Assembly: GCF_900107545.1 (NCBI RefSeq)
Contig: NZ_FNQZ01000001.1
Coordinates: forward strand, 310,001-374,000
Origin: Pseudobutyrivibrio sp. ACV-2
GTDB taxonomy: Bacteria > Bacillota > Clostridia > Lachnospirales > Lachnospiraceae
DNA: 64,000 nt
Direction: 5' to 3'
The notes beneath the pieces are model-generated. The model saw nothing but the letters and a program-made list of their open reading frames with translations. It was not told the origin of the DNA and did no database searches. How positions within the stretch are numbered: the first letter of the stretch is position 1; the number at the start of each line of letters is the position of its first letter. This document shows positions 34,927 through 43,772 of the stretch, piece by piece. A program made the position numbers and the translations under genes.

Positions 34927-35664
34927 TTATGCCTCCTGTTCTGCTTCTGCAGCTGCTGACTCCTCAGCAACCTCGTTCATTTCACCCTGCTTTGCTTCGA
35001 TAACAGCATCTGCCATCTTTGCAACGATAAGCTTTACTGCACGGATAGCATCATCGTTACCTGGGATTACATAATCAAGCTCATCTGGATCACAGTTTGT
35101 ATCACATACACCTACAAGTGGAATACCAAGTGCGTGAGCTTCCTGAACACAGATGTGCTCCTTCTTAGGATCAATGATGAAGATAGCATCTGGAATACGG
35201 TTCATTTCCTTGATACCGCCAAGAACCTTTGTAAGCTTCTCCTGCTCCTTCTTGAGCTGAGTAACTTCCTTCTTTGGAAGAAGATCAAATGTTCCGTCAG
35301 CTTCCATCTTCTCGATTTCCTTAAGACGTGCAATTCTTGTCTGAACTGTCTTAAAGTTTGTAAGCATACCACCGAGCCATCTCTCGTTAACGTAGAACAT
35401 GCCACAACGCTCTGCCTCTGTAGCGATAGCATCCTGAGCCTGCTTCTTTGTACCTACGAAAAGGATTGTACCACCCTGCTGTGCGATGTCGAAGATAACA
35501 TCGTAAGCATCGTCTACCATACCTACAGACTTCTGAAGATCGATAATGTGGATACCATTACGCTCTGTGTAGATGTATGGAGCCATCTTAGGGTTCCATC
35601 TACGTGTCTGGTGACCGAAGTGAACACCAGCCTCAAGTAACTGCTTCATTGAAATAACACTCAT
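34927..35664 (-). CDS. rpsB: 30S ribosomal protein S2
   Basis: A 245-residue S2 with [15 protein letters not shown] and [16 protein letters not shown] near the N-terminus and a Glu/Ala-rich tail. The ATG at 35664 follows CCAGGAGG; the longer open frame reads through the structured leader and is rejected. The leader at 35690-35755 suggests autoregulation. Confidence 0.98.
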   Translation of the reverse strand: MSVISMKQLLEAGVHFGHQTRRWNPKMAPYIYTERNGIHIIDLQKSVGMVDDAYDVIFDIAQQGGTILFVGTKKQAQDAIATEAERCGMFYVNERWLGGMLTNFKTVQTRIARLKEIEKMEADGTFDLLPKKEVTQLKKEQEKLTKVLGGIKEMNRIPDAIFIIDPKKEHICVQEAHALGIPLVGVCDTNCDPDELDYVIPGNDDAIRAVKLIVAKMADAVIEAKQGEMNEVAEESAAAEAEQEA

Positions 35665-35689
35665 TTTAATACCTCCTGGTTTGTTCTTC

Positions 35690-35755
35690 CGCATAATTCT
35701 CCCTGACAAAAACCCGACCTACTGTAGGCTAGGAACCATTGTCAGTCCTTATGCG
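35690..35755 (-). promoter_or_regulatory. Structured 5' leader of rpsB
   Basis: Two coaxial long-range pairings frame a leader: CGCATAA/TTATGCG (35690-35696 with 35749-35755) and CTGACAA/TTGTCAG (35703-35709 with 35739-35745), with an asymmetric internal loop. The apical part contains a CCTA/TAGG mini-hairpin. It ends about 25 bases before the start codon and is a candidate S2-binding autoregulatory element. The exact family is not recognised. Confidence 0.6.
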
Positions 35756-35761
35756 TGTATA

Positions 35762-35767
35762 ATTATA
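35762..35767 (-). promoter_or_regulatory. -10 box of an rpsB promoter
   Basis: A minus-strand TATAAT would start transcription at about 35755, precisely at the first base of the leader stem. The -35 region at 17-base spacing (TATGAT) is poor. Confidence 0.5.
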
Positions 35768-35816
35768 AACAGCTCTTAAAATCTATCATAAAAATACAGA
35801 AAAATCAACAGTATAT

Positions 35817-36473
35817 TTATTCTCCTGCCTTTGGTGTTACTGGTTTTTTAGGTGCCTCCTCCGGCTTTGGAGTTTCTGGTAATGTGGTTGTTCTTATTTC
35901 TTTATTTGCAAGTAGCGCAACTATATCATCATAGGAACTTCCTGTTGGGATGTAGAAATTTCCAGTGCTGATAGCATTATCAAGATCTAATTTATTTAGA
36001 TATTTATTAAATTCTCTTTCCGAATCAACAAGTCCTGCTTTTTTGAGATTTTTGCATATTGTTTCAGAAGATTCTCCGCCCTTAATTCTAAAAGGAACAT
36101 ATGTTACAGTTGTATCTGCAGATTTCGTATCATCCGAGGCATCACTTAGAGCTTGTTCCAATGTATATTCATCAGACGATTCGGACTCCTTGGTGTTTTC
36201 CTCCACATTTTCATTAACGCCCGTTTCTTCAGATTCCAAAGTAGTATCTGCGACCTCATCTTCCAAGGCTGATTTTGCAACTACTTCATCCGAGATACTT
36301 ACCTCTTCCTCAGGCATAATCATTCCAAGGGAAGTGGCTCTTTCTATTATTTCTTCATCTGAAAGATGCTCTTTTGTAAGTGTCCCCTTGCCAAAATAAA
36401 AACTAATGGTAAGTATCAATGTGGCTAAAGTTATACCTATTCCAATGCCCCGTAAATAATATTTAAATCTCAT
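35817..36473 (-). CDS. MltG-like membrane protein without the catalytic domain
   Basis: A 218-residue protein: a short basic N-terminus, one transmembrane helix (about residues 10-28), a Glu/Ser/Asp-rich external linker and a LysM-like subdomain (about residues 130-190, GESSETICKNLKKAGLVDSE). This resembles the N-terminal part of the endolytic transglycosylase MltG. The conserved catalytic Glu domain of full MltG is absent, and the tail is Pro/Lys-rich. It is the last gene of the flagellar run. The ATG at 36473 has GGAGAGG upstream. Function unknown. Confidence 0.65.
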   Translation of the reverse strand: MRFKYYLRGIGIGITLATLILTISFYFGKGTLTKEHLSDEEIIERATSLGMIMPEEEVSISDEVVAKSALEDEVADTTLESEETGVNENVEENTKESESSDEYTLEQALSDASDDTKSADTTVTYVPFRIKGGESSETICKNLKKAGLVDSEREFNKYLNKLDLDNAISTGNFYIPTGSSYDDIVALLANKEIRTTTLPETPKPEEAPKKPVTPKAGE

Positions 36474-36498
36474 ACCATTCCTCTCCAAAATTTAAAGT

Positions 36499-37266
36499 CT
36501 ATTTTGCCACTTCTCGTTCCTGATATAATCCAAGTACAAACTTTACCTCGCCCAGGCCTCGTCCAAGTTTTTTAGCGATTTCCAAATCTGTCAGGCCTTG
36601 GTCCGCAAGTGTAAGAATTTCCGAATTATCATAAGATTTAAGAGGCTGATCTTCCTGAGCATATTTCTGGGCCATTGCCTCCGTGAATGAAACCGTTTTC
36701 TCTATAGCTTCTGCAGGCTTGATGGCTTCTTTAGATTCCGAAATTACAGCATCCTGTTCTTCCAGCTCAAGCTTTTTCCTCTCAAAGGCCTTAATATCAT
36801 CCTCAAGTTGAAGTTCTTTATCTTTTAAAAGACCAATTTTTCTGGAAACCGAAGCATCTAAGGCAAGCAGCTTTTCTTCAACCTCAGCTAACTTTTTAGT
36901 CATCTCGACAGCCTCTTTTTGCTTTTCATTTAGCATAGAGTACATAAATGTAATTTCTTTATGTGATTTATCAACTGCCTCCAAAACTGAATCGGAATAC
37001 TCACTAATTTGCATTATTTTTGAATTAGTCTCCTTGTCAGTTCTTCGGTCGAGCTCCTCCATTGCATCATTAATAGTGGCTGAAAGCTTGTCTTCCGTTT
37101 CCACCTTTGCATCAGCCATTTTTCCCTTAATAATTTCTTCAATTTGTTCTTTTGTAAGTTTGTTTAAATTTTCTTTGTCCTTTGAAGATAATCTTTCGGA
37201 CACGAAAAAGCTCCCAATACACAGGCCAATGCCAATGATTAGGAGCACAATTTCAAGTATTGTCAT
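36499..37266 (-). CDS. DUF6115-like coiled-coil membrane protein
   Basis: A 255-residue protein: one N-terminal transmembrane helix (residues 4-22), a long coiled coil (about residues 30-170) and a C-terminal helix-turn-helix-like segment (ILTLADQGLTDLEIAKKLGR). It resembles DUF6115 proteins found at the ends of clostridial fla/che operons. The membrane anchor plus DNA-binding-like fold is curious. Location suggests a motility or surface role, but no function is established. Confidence 0.6.
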   Translation of the reverse strand: MTILEIVLLIIGIGLCIGSFFVSERLSSKDKENLNKLTKEQIEEIIKGKMADAKVETEDKLSATINDAMEELDRRTDKETNSKIMQISEYSDSVLEAVDKSHKEITFMYSMLNEKQKEAVEMTKKLAEVEEKLLALDASVSRKIGLLKDKELQLEDDIKAFERKKLELEEQDAVISESKEAIKPAEAIEKTVSFTEAMAQKYAQEDQPLKSYDNSEILTLADQGLTDLEIAKKLGRGLGEVKFVLGLYQEREVAK

Positions 37267-37278
37267 TATAGTCCCCCA

Positions 37279-37605
37279 TTAAATCCTCATATCAAATGAC
37301 GTTGTGTGCTTTTCTGTCACACTGCCATCGGGCCGCTTTTCGTCGTCTTTCTTCTTATTAAGAAGTTTACGCTTTTTGTTACCCTCGTAGCCTTTACCAT
37401 TGCCCTCTCTATCGTACCGTTCATCCTCACGATCAGCCTTGTACGTATCATTCACCTGTTTGGACTGCTGTTCCTGTTGTTTGGCAACAGTGTGAGTTAG
37501 ATTTTCCTGCTGAAGCATTGGTTTTTGGTCTTCGTTAGCTTTGGCATGACTAACTTCATTTGTATTTTGAATCATTCCATTAAAATTCATTGGACTGATA
37601 GACAT
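37279..37605 (-). CDS. Uncharacterised hydrophilic protein of the flagellar operon
   Basis: A 108-residue protein, Gln/Lys/Asp/Arg-rich with no membrane helix or known domain; probably disordered. Frame, GGGAGG ribosome site and 12-20 base spacing to its neighbours support a real gene. I do not recognise a family, though the position just after fliA is often occupied by a small hypothetical gene in related operons. Confidence 0.6.
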   Translation of the reverse strand: MSISPMNFNGMIQNTNEVSHAKANEDQKPMLQQENLTHTVAKQQEQQSKQVNDTYKADREDERYDREGNGKGYEGNKKRKLLNKKKDDEKRPDGSVTEKHTTSFDMRI

Positions 37606-37624
37606 AACCCATCCTCCCTATATG

Positions 37625-38392
37625 TCAGCTGTTTGTCAGTATACCCATATATTCTCCAAGAACAGACCTCATTTTCTGAAGAGCTTTGGTGTGAAGCTGA
37701 GATACTCTCGACTCAGAGACCTCTAAAGCTGCACTGATTTCCTTTAATGTCATATCCTCATAATAATACAAAAGAATGACCTGCTTTTCTTTTTCTGTAA
37801 GCTTTTCTAAAGCTTCTTTTAGTTTTTCAGAAAGCTCTTGCTTTGAAATATTGTCCTCAGGTTGAATAAAATGTGAGTTATGTTCTGCCTCCATAACCGG
37901 TTCTGTGCCCGATTCAACGAATTCATTAAGAGAAACCACGTTTGTTACATTTAACTGTGATTGCCATTTTAAATATTCATCAGGAGAAATTTTTAGTTCA
38001 GCTGCTATGTCTTCCTCAGAAGCACTATGGCCCGTTCGAGCTTCGATAGCTTTGATTGCATCATCTATCTGACGCTGTCGCTGTCTGATAGTGCGAGGAA
38101 TCCAGTCCATTTTGCGAATCTGGTCCAAAATTGACCCACGAATTCTAAGACTTGCGTAAGTTTCAAATTTGACATCCTTTGCCAAATCGAATTTGTCGAT
38201 GGCATCGATAAGTCCAAAAATTCCATAACTACACAAATCCTCATACTCCACTGTATTTCCTAAATACATACAGAGTCTGCCGGCAACTATCTTCACTAGC
38301 GGCGCGTATTCAAGAATAAGTTGTTCCCGAAGCTCAGGAGTGGGACTTACCTTGTATTTGTCCCAAAGCTTCTCCTTGTCAACTGCCTTCAT
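37625..38392 (-). CDS. fliA: RNA polymerase sigma-28 factor (FliA/SigD)
   Basis: A 255-residue alternative sigma factor for late flagellar and chemotaxis genes. Region 2 has SYGIFGLIDAIDKFD, region 3 has DWIPRTIRQRQRQ, and region 4 has the helix-turn-helix LKEISAALEVSESRVSQLHTKAL. AAGGGGG precedes the ATG. No anti-sigma flgM gene is seen in the window. Confidence 0.95.
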   Translation of the reverse strand: MKAVDKEKLWDKYKVSPTPELREQLILEYAPLVKIVAGRLCMYLGNTVEYEDLCSYGIFGLIDAIDKFDLAKDVKFETYASLRIRGSILDQIRKMDWIPRTIRQRQRQIDDAIKAIEARTGHSASEEDIAAELKISPDEYLKWQSQLNVTNVVSLNEFVESGTEPVMEAEHNSHFIQPEDNISKQELSEKLKEALEKLTEKEKQVILLYYYEDMTLKEISAALEVSESRVSQLHTKALQKMRSVLGEYMGILTNS

Positions 38393-38428
38393 TTATGCCC
38401 CCTTAAAAATATGGCCAAAATCAACTAA

Positions 38429-38734
38429 TTACCCCTCCTGTGATTTTACGGCCTCTTCTTCCTCTTCAGTCAATTCGCCATCCTCCCCAAGGTTGTTTTC
38501 ACCCAGGTTCTCAGCGTCCATAGAAACTGGCGGTTCCAGTGTTCTAAAAGAATAATCCAAAATAATTTTGATAACTGTTCCCATAAACATAAATACGAGA
38601 ACCACTATAAATAATCTCCTAACGAAGATGGAGAAATCTACCCTTTGAAAGATAGACACAACACAAGAAATAAACGCCGCAGCCAAAGTAATAACTATAG
38701 GTACAGGCTTTGTGTTTATCTTCCTTGATTCCAT
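38429..38734 (-). CDS. Small two-helix membrane protein between cheD and fliA
   Basis: A 101-residue protein with two hydrophobic helices (about residues 13-28 and 38-60) and a strongly acidic C-terminal tail. No family is recognised. The ATG at 38734 has GGAGG six bases upstream; four extra codons at the 5' end of the frame are unlikely. Its operon position suggests a motility accessory role, as inference only. Confidence 0.6.
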   Translation of the reverse strand: MESRKINTKPVPIVITLAAAFISCVVSIFQRVDFSIFVRRLFIVVLVFMFMGTVIKIILDYSFRTLEPPVSMDAENLGENNLGEDGELTEEEEEAVKSQEG

Positions 38735-38751
38735 TTTAACCTCCATCCAAT

Positions 38752-39240
38752 TTAGATAATCTTAACAGGTTTGCCAACTGCCTTAATATAATACTCACCT
38801 GATTCACTATATAGCTCAACTGTTCTACCGTAATTCAAGCCACAATCTTCAGCAACAAGTCTAATTCCAAGTTGCTTTAATTTTGCTCTGCTGGCTTCGG
38901 CATTTCTCTCACCTACATTGATGCCTGTTGCAGCTGCTCCAGGCATCTCAAACATTTTAGCTCCACCTGCAATCTTTGCTACAAGCCTGGCCTTGTTTGC
39001 TCCCGCTCTAATCATATCATCATAAAGCTTTTGAATACCTGTATCAGCAAACTTGGCAATATTTGAATTGTTTCTGATAGCCTTGCTATCAGGTAGCATT
39101 ATGTGAGCCAATCCGCTTATTCTAGTAGATGGATCATATAGCGCAATTCCAATGCATGAGCCCAAACCAATAGTAGTCAGTGCATCAGGAGCTTTACATA
39201 TTTTAAGATCAGCCATTCCGACTTTAATCATCTGCCCCAT
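38752..39240 (-). CDS. cheD: Chemoreceptor glutamine deamidase CheD
   Basis: A 162-residue enzyme that deamidates receptor glutamines and binds CheC. The catalytic triad Cys is Cys29 in GLGSCIGIALYDP and His is His46 in GLAHIMLPDS. A start at the ATG (39240) has AAGGAG eight bases ahead. It sits 12 bases after cheC, its partner. Confidence 0.94.
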   Translation of the reverse strand: MGQMIKVGMADLKICKAPDALTTIGLGSCIGIALYDPSTRISGLAHIMLPDSKAIRNNSNIAKFADTGIQKLYDDMIRAGANKARLVAKIAGGAKMFEMPGAAATGINVGERNAEASRAKLKQLGIRLVAEDCGLNYGRTVELYSESGEYYIKAVGKPVKII

Positions 39241-39252
39241 ATTCCACACTCC

Positions 39253-39867
39253 TTATACTGGTATACCAAGTGCCGATAAAATCTTTGCATACGAATCCTC
39301 CTCAGGCATCAAAATAAAATGTCCTTTTATGCCCAATTCATCAGAGAATTCTGTATTAATCATTAATGCATTATCACCAAAAATACCAAACTGAACAGCC
39401 GGAACAGAAAGAATAGCTGCTGCCATATCAACAGCCACAAATGGTACAGACGGTGCTATTGTAAGGTTAGTAAGTCCCGATAACGCAGACAAATATGAAC
39501 CTGCAATAATATTTCCAACCTCTTTAATTGCTGACAAATCCATTTCATCAAAAGGCTCACTATAATCTTCAGGTCTCATCATAAGCTTATTTACAATATG
39601 ATGAGCTGATGTCATATCCATAAGGAACATCATCGAGCCATCTATATCTTCTTCAACGCCTAACATGATACCTACTATTATTTCGTCCTCGGCGCCTATA
39701 GCTCCTCCTAACTCTTCAACTGGAAGAAAAGCTACCTCTGGGACGCTCATATCAATCCTAAGGCCAAGCATATTGGCGATGGCTGTTGTAGCATTACCAG
39801 CGCCAATATTACCTATTTCCTTGAGGACGTCAAAATATTTTTCGTTGACTTCATTCAGTGTGAGCAT
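39253..39867 (-). CDS. cheC: CheY-P phosphatase CheC
   Basis: A 204-residue protein with the two CheC active-site segments, KEIGNIGAGNATTA near residue 16 and IKEVGNIIAGSYLSA near residue 114, each with the ExxN phosphatase pair. CheC dephosphorylates CheY-P and is stimulated by CheD in the adaptation loop of Firmicutes. FliY in this window carries the same motif, so two phosphatases serve one CheY. Confidence 0.94.
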   Translation of the reverse strand: MLTLNEVNEKYFDVLKEIGNIGAGNATTAIANMLGLRIDMSVPEVAFLPVEELGGAIGAEDEIIVGIMLGVEEDIDGSMMFLMDMTSAHHIVNKLMMRPEDYSEPFDEMDLSAIKEVGNIIAGSYLSALSGLTNLTIAPSVPFVAVDMAAAILSVPAVQFGIFGDNALMINTEFSDELGIKGHFILMPEEDSYAKILSALGIPV

Positions 39868-39879
39868 ATAAACCCTCCA

Positions 39880-40347
39880 TTATGAAGCTTCGCTCTCTCC
39901 AATAATTGAACTGATTTCAAAGATGGAAATAAGCTCATCCCCATTCTTTCCTACGCCATTAATAAATGAATTTTTACTCTTTAAGGTAGATGTAGGTGTC
40001 TCAATATCGTCCTCAGAGAGAGAAAGCACTTCTTTAACCTCATCAACAATAACCCCCATAAGTCCACCCTGCTCAAGCTTTAAAATAATAATTCTTGAGG
40101 CATCAGTAAACTCATCATCATCTAAATCCATTCTTCTGCGAAGGCTCATAACAGGAACAACCTCACCACGAAGATTGATAACACCGCGATAATATGCAGG
40201 TGCCTTTGGAACACGTGTTATCTTGCTCATACGAACAATATTATCAATATAGGAAATATCTATACCATAATGCTCGCCACCAATTTTAACAACGATATAT
40301 TGTTTTTTCTCTTTTTCAACTACATCATAAACAGCTAAATCTGACAT
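39880..40347 (-). CDS. cheW: Chemotaxis coupling protein CheW
   Basis: A 155-residue adaptor linking receptors to CheA. The CheW fold shows EHYGIDISYIDNIVRM and YRGVINLRGEVVPV, with strong match to the family. It lies between cheA and cheC, each within 15 bases. Confidence 0.95.
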   Translation of the reverse strand: MSDLAVYDVVEKEKKQYIVVKIGGEHYGIDISYIDNIVRMSKITRVPKAPAYYRGVINLRGEVVPVMSLRRRMDLDDDEFTDASRIIILKLEQGGLMGVIVDEVKEVLSLSEDDIETPTSTLKSKNSFINGVGKNGDELISIFEISSIIGESEAS

Positions 40348-40361
40348 GGACTCACCTCCTG

Positions 40362-42464
40362 CTAAATGACAGCATTGACATCAAGAATCATAGCAATCTC
40401 ACCATCACCAAGGATTGTCGCACCGCTAATGAGCTTGTTATTGTCAAGCTTACCAAGTGACTTAATAACGATTTCAAGCTGACCAATAAGGTTGTCTACG
40501 ATAATACCGCCAAGAGTATCACCCTTCTTGCAGATAACAACTGTCATGGTATCTTCGGTTGATTCCTTTGGTTCAAAATCAAGAATTCGATCAAGATGTA
40601 TAAGTGGAATAACCTGTCCTCTAAGGTGAATAACCTCTTTAGACTCAACATACTTAATTTCTGAAATTGGTATATTTTCAATGTTCATAATTGAAGCAAG
40701 GGCTATTGCATATTTCTCATCACGAATTTCAACCATGAGGGCCTGGATGATAGCAAGTGTAAGTGGAAGTCTTACTGTAAAGGTAGAACCTTCACCCATT
40801 GTAGACTTAACTGTTACATCGCCGCCTAATGCTTCAATATTACTTTTAACAACGTCAAGACCTACGCCTCGACCAGAGATATCTGTAATCTGTTTTGCCA
40901 TTGAGAATGATGGCATGAACAGGAAGTCGATAATTTCTTTCTGTGAAAGATTTTCAGCCTCTTCAGGGGTAACAAGTCCACGCTCAACAGCCTTGTCACG
41001 AACCTTATCTGTATTGATACCGCCACCATCATCACCAACTTCGATAATGACATTGTTGCCTTCCTGGAAAGCGTTAAGGAAAATTGTTCCCTTTTCTGGC
41101 TTGCCGGCAGCACGTCTATCCTCAGGAGATTCGATACCATGGTCAGCTGAGTTACGAAGCAAATGCTGAAGTGGATCACCAAGCTGATCTACTACTGTTC
41201 TATCAAGCTCGGTATCCTCACCAGTCATGACAAGTTCCATAGGCTTATTAAGCTTTCTGTCAAGATCTCTAATCATACGAGGGAACTTGGCAACAACTGA
41301 TTCAATAGGAACCATTCGAACCTTCATAACAGATTCATGAAGGTTTGTGGTAATTCTTTCAAGATACTCTATATTCTCATGTAAGGTCTGGCCATCAATC
41401 TCGCCAGAGCTATTACTCTGAGATGCAAGTGAGTTCTTTGCAATAATAAGCTCTGATACCTGATTCATCAAAGCATCAAGCTTTTCTATATCAACACGAA
41501 TTGTACGTGAGGTTACAGGCTTGTTAGCAGGCTGGTTACCCTTGCCGCCAGATGCCTTTGCAGCAGGCGCTGCTGGAGCTGCCGGTGCCGCTGGAGCCGC
41601 TGGGGCCGGTGTTGGAGCCGCAGCTGCCGGAGCTGGTGCTGGCGCTGGTGCTGCTTCCTCTTTCTTTTCATACATTTCCGGTGTAACCTTATCTGCCTCA
41701 ACAGATTCAATCTCCGAAACAGCTTTAACTGCCTCTAAAATAGGAGCTAATTCTGATTCAGATGAAAGGATAAATGAAAAGTCAAATTCGAAATTCTCAT
41801 CTTCAATATCGCCAGAGGATGGATTGAAAGCCATAATCTGGCCAAAATCCTCCACTGCCTTGAATACAAGAAATGCTCTTGCTGCTTTAAGTAAACATTC
41901 CTTGTTAATATGGATAGTAAATCCATAGAGCTGCTTTTCACCTTTAAGCTTTTCGCAAAGCTCTGGGTCAACAGGAATCTTCTTATATAAAGGTCCATCG
42001 CTATCATCTGCAGCTGCCTGTGCGTCTTTTCCTTCAGCTGGTGCCTCAGCGGCGCCCTCTGCTGGAGCCTCGCCACTTTCTGCCTGATTCAGATAGTCGT
42101 TAAGAAGCTTAATGAGGGCTTCGTTGTCCTCTTCGCCTTCATTAGATGTTGCCTTTACTGTGTCAAGATAACCCTCAATGGCATCTAAGCACTTAAAGAG
42201 AATATCAATAAGTGCAGAATTCACATGAACGTTATCGTTACGAACTTCCTGGAACACATTCTCCATATCGTGGGTAAGATGCTGCATGCGCTTAAATCCC
42301 ATAGTTCCAGCCATACCCTTTAAAGAGTGGGCTGCACGGAAGATTTCATTTACAACATCCTTATTTTCAGGATCCTTCTCCAACTCCATAATATTGTCGG
42401 AAAGGCTCTGAATATGTCCACTTGTCTCATCGATAAAGATATCCAAATATTGACTTACATCCAT
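40362..42464 (-). CDS. cheA: Chemotaxis histidine kinase CheA
   Basis: A 700-residue kinase. P1 holds FRAAHSLKGMAG with phospho-His46; P2 lies around residues 160-270; an Ala/Pro linker of about 30 residues follows. P3 dimerisation precedes P4, with N-box LRNSADHG, DDGGGI and GRGVGLDV, and a C-terminal CheW-like P5. It phosphorylates CheY and CheB. The Ala-Pro linker is coded by GC-rich repeats in an otherwise AT-rich gene. GGAGG precedes the ATG. Confidence 0.97.
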   Translation of the reverse strand: MDVSQYLDIFIDETSGHIQSLSDNIMELEKDPENKDVVNEIFRAAHSLKGMAGTMGFKRMQHLTHDMENVFQEVRNDNVHVNSALIDILFKCLDAIEGYLDTVKATSNEGEEDNEALIKLLNDYLNQAESGEAPAEGAAEAPAEGKDAQAAADDSDGPLYKKIPVDPELCEKLKGEKQLYGFTIHINKECLLKAARAFLVFKAVEDFGQIMAFNPSSGDIEDENFEFDFSFILSSESELAPILEAVKAVSEIESVEADKVTPEMYEKKEEAAPAPAPAPAAAAPTPAPAAPAAPAAPAAPAAKASGGKGNQPANKPVTSRTIRVDIEKLDALMNQVSELIIAKNSLASQSNSSGEIDGQTLHENIEYLERITTNLHESVMKVRMVPIESVVAKFPRMIRDLDRKLNKPMELVMTGEDTELDRTVVDQLGDPLQHLLRNSADHGIESPEDRRAAGKPEKGTIFLNAFQEGNNVIIEVGDDGGGINTDKVRDKAVERGLVTPEEAENLSQKEIIDFLFMPSFSMAKQITDISGRGVGLDVVKSNIEALGGDVTVKSTMGEGSTFTVRLPLTLAIIQALMVEIRDEKYAIALASIMNIENIPISEIKYVESKEVIHLRGQVIPLIHLDRILDFEPKESTEDTMTVVICKKGDTLGGIIVDNLIGQLEIVIKSLGKLDNNKLISGATILGDGEIAMILDVNAVI

Positions 42465-42470
42465 ACCCTA

Positions 42471-43769
42471 CTAACCTCCAAGTCTTTTAACAATTGAATT
42501 AGCAACCGATTTAAGTGGTACCACCTCATTGGATAGTCCACCTTGTTCTACAGCTTTAGGCATACCATAAACTACACAGGTAGATGCCTCTTGCGAAATA
42601 ACGTAAGTCCTTTTGTATTGATTCAAGTATCTAATTCCTTCGGAGCCGTCAGCTCCCATTCCTGTAAGCACAACACATATAATTTCGTCGAAACTGGAAT
42701 TTTTTAGTGACCTGTACATAACATCTGCACAAGGCTTTAGACTGTTTACAGGAGGACTGTCATCCAAATGACAGTATGCCGCGTGACTTCCGTCTTCGCA
42801 GATTTCCATGTGCTTACCACCTGGTGTAACATAAACTGTTCCAGGTTTGAAATATTCTCCATCTTCAGCTTCCTTGACAGCTACTGCTGAAATCTGATTC
42901 AATCGGGATGCTAAAGATGCCGTGAACCCCTCCGGCATGTGTTGTACCAAAACAAGCGGTACAGAAAGTGTGGCCGGAAGCATTGGAATAAAGGCATGTA
43001 AAGCTTGCGGCCCACCTGTTGAGCAGGCAAGGGCAATAAGCTTTTTGGTTCTGACACCGGTGCCTCTAGGTGTTGTAGTAGAACTTATAGTTCTACCTTC
43101 TGGCCTGGCCGGTGTAGCTGCCTGAGTGGTTTGTGACAACGTGCTTGAGGTGCTACCAGTAAATGGTCTCCTCTCTGGCTGTGTCATAGTTCTTTGTCCA
43201 AAGGTTGTTTGAGTAGTCGAACTGGTTTGCGCACTACCACGTCCGGTACGAACCTCCTGAAGCTTTTCCCTAACACTCTCCATCCTTGCCTGGGTGGATT
43301 TTCTTGCTTCTTCAATGGCTCGCATATTGCTACTAGAACTTCCCCTGACTGGACCGATACGTTTAAAGGCTGTCTGTTTTGTAACATTGTGCAAAACAGT
43401 CTTTAGAGATTTTGAAAAAGCATCTCTGGTATCAGCACCTGATCTAAGGGGCTTGACCACGAAATCCAACGCGCCATATTCCATGGCTCTCATGGTTACG
43501 TCTGCGTCCTCTTTCAATGAAGAGCTCATCAGAACAATGTTAAATGGTATCTTTTCCTCACAGAGTCTAGCCATAAGGTCTACGCCAGCAAGCTTTGGAA
43601 GGACCATATCTAACACCACGATGTCATATGGATTGTTTTTTATTTTGTTGTAAGCATCTTCGCCGTCTGCACTAACGTCTACTACACGAAAATCGTTATC
43701 TGCGTTAATAATATCACAGACAACTCTTCTCATAAGTGCAGAGTCATCAACAACTAAAATCTTATACAT
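42471..43769 (-). CDS. cheB: Receptor methylesterase CheB
   Basis: A 432-residue response regulator. The receiver domain shows DDSALMRR and phospho-Asp54 in IVVLDMVLPK. A long Ser/Thr/Gln-rich linker (about residues 145-240) leads to the methylesterase domain with the Ser loop ACSTGGPQAL, HMPEGF and LTGMGADGS. The linker is longer than the short one of E. coli CheB, but such linkers are common in Firmicutes. No cheR gene is present in the window. Confidence 0.95.
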   Translation of the reverse strand: MYKILVVDDSALMRRVVCDIINADNDFRVVDVSADGEDAYNKIKNNPYDIVVLDMVLPKLAGVDLMARLCEEKIPFNIVLMSSSLKEDADVTMRAMEYGALDFVVKPLRSGADTRDAFSKSLKTVLHNVTKQTAFKRIGPVRGSSSSNMRAIEEARKSTQARMESVREKLQEVRTGRGSAQTSSTTQTTFGQRTMTQPERRPFTGSTSSTLSQTTQAATPARPEGRTISSTTTPRGTGVRTKKLIALACSTGGPQALHAFIPMLPATLSVPLVLVQHMPEGFTASLASRLNQISAVAVKEAEDGEYFKPGTVYVTPGGKHMEICEDGSHAAYCHLDDSPPVNSLKPCADVMYRSLKNSSFDEIICVVLTGMGADGSEGIRYLNQYKRTYVISQEASTCVVYGMPKAVEQGGLSNEVVPLKSVANSIVKRLGG

Positions 43770-43772
43770 TCT

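Noticed and set aside
35134-35640. Plus-strand 168-codon ORF opposite rpsB
   Set aside because: Cys/Leu-rich shadow of the rpsB coding frame; no ribosome site.
41521-41928. Plus-strand 135-codon ORF rich in Gly/Ala opposite cheA
   Set aside because: It is the antisense of the Ala/Pro linker of CheA, with no ribosome site and no recognisable family.
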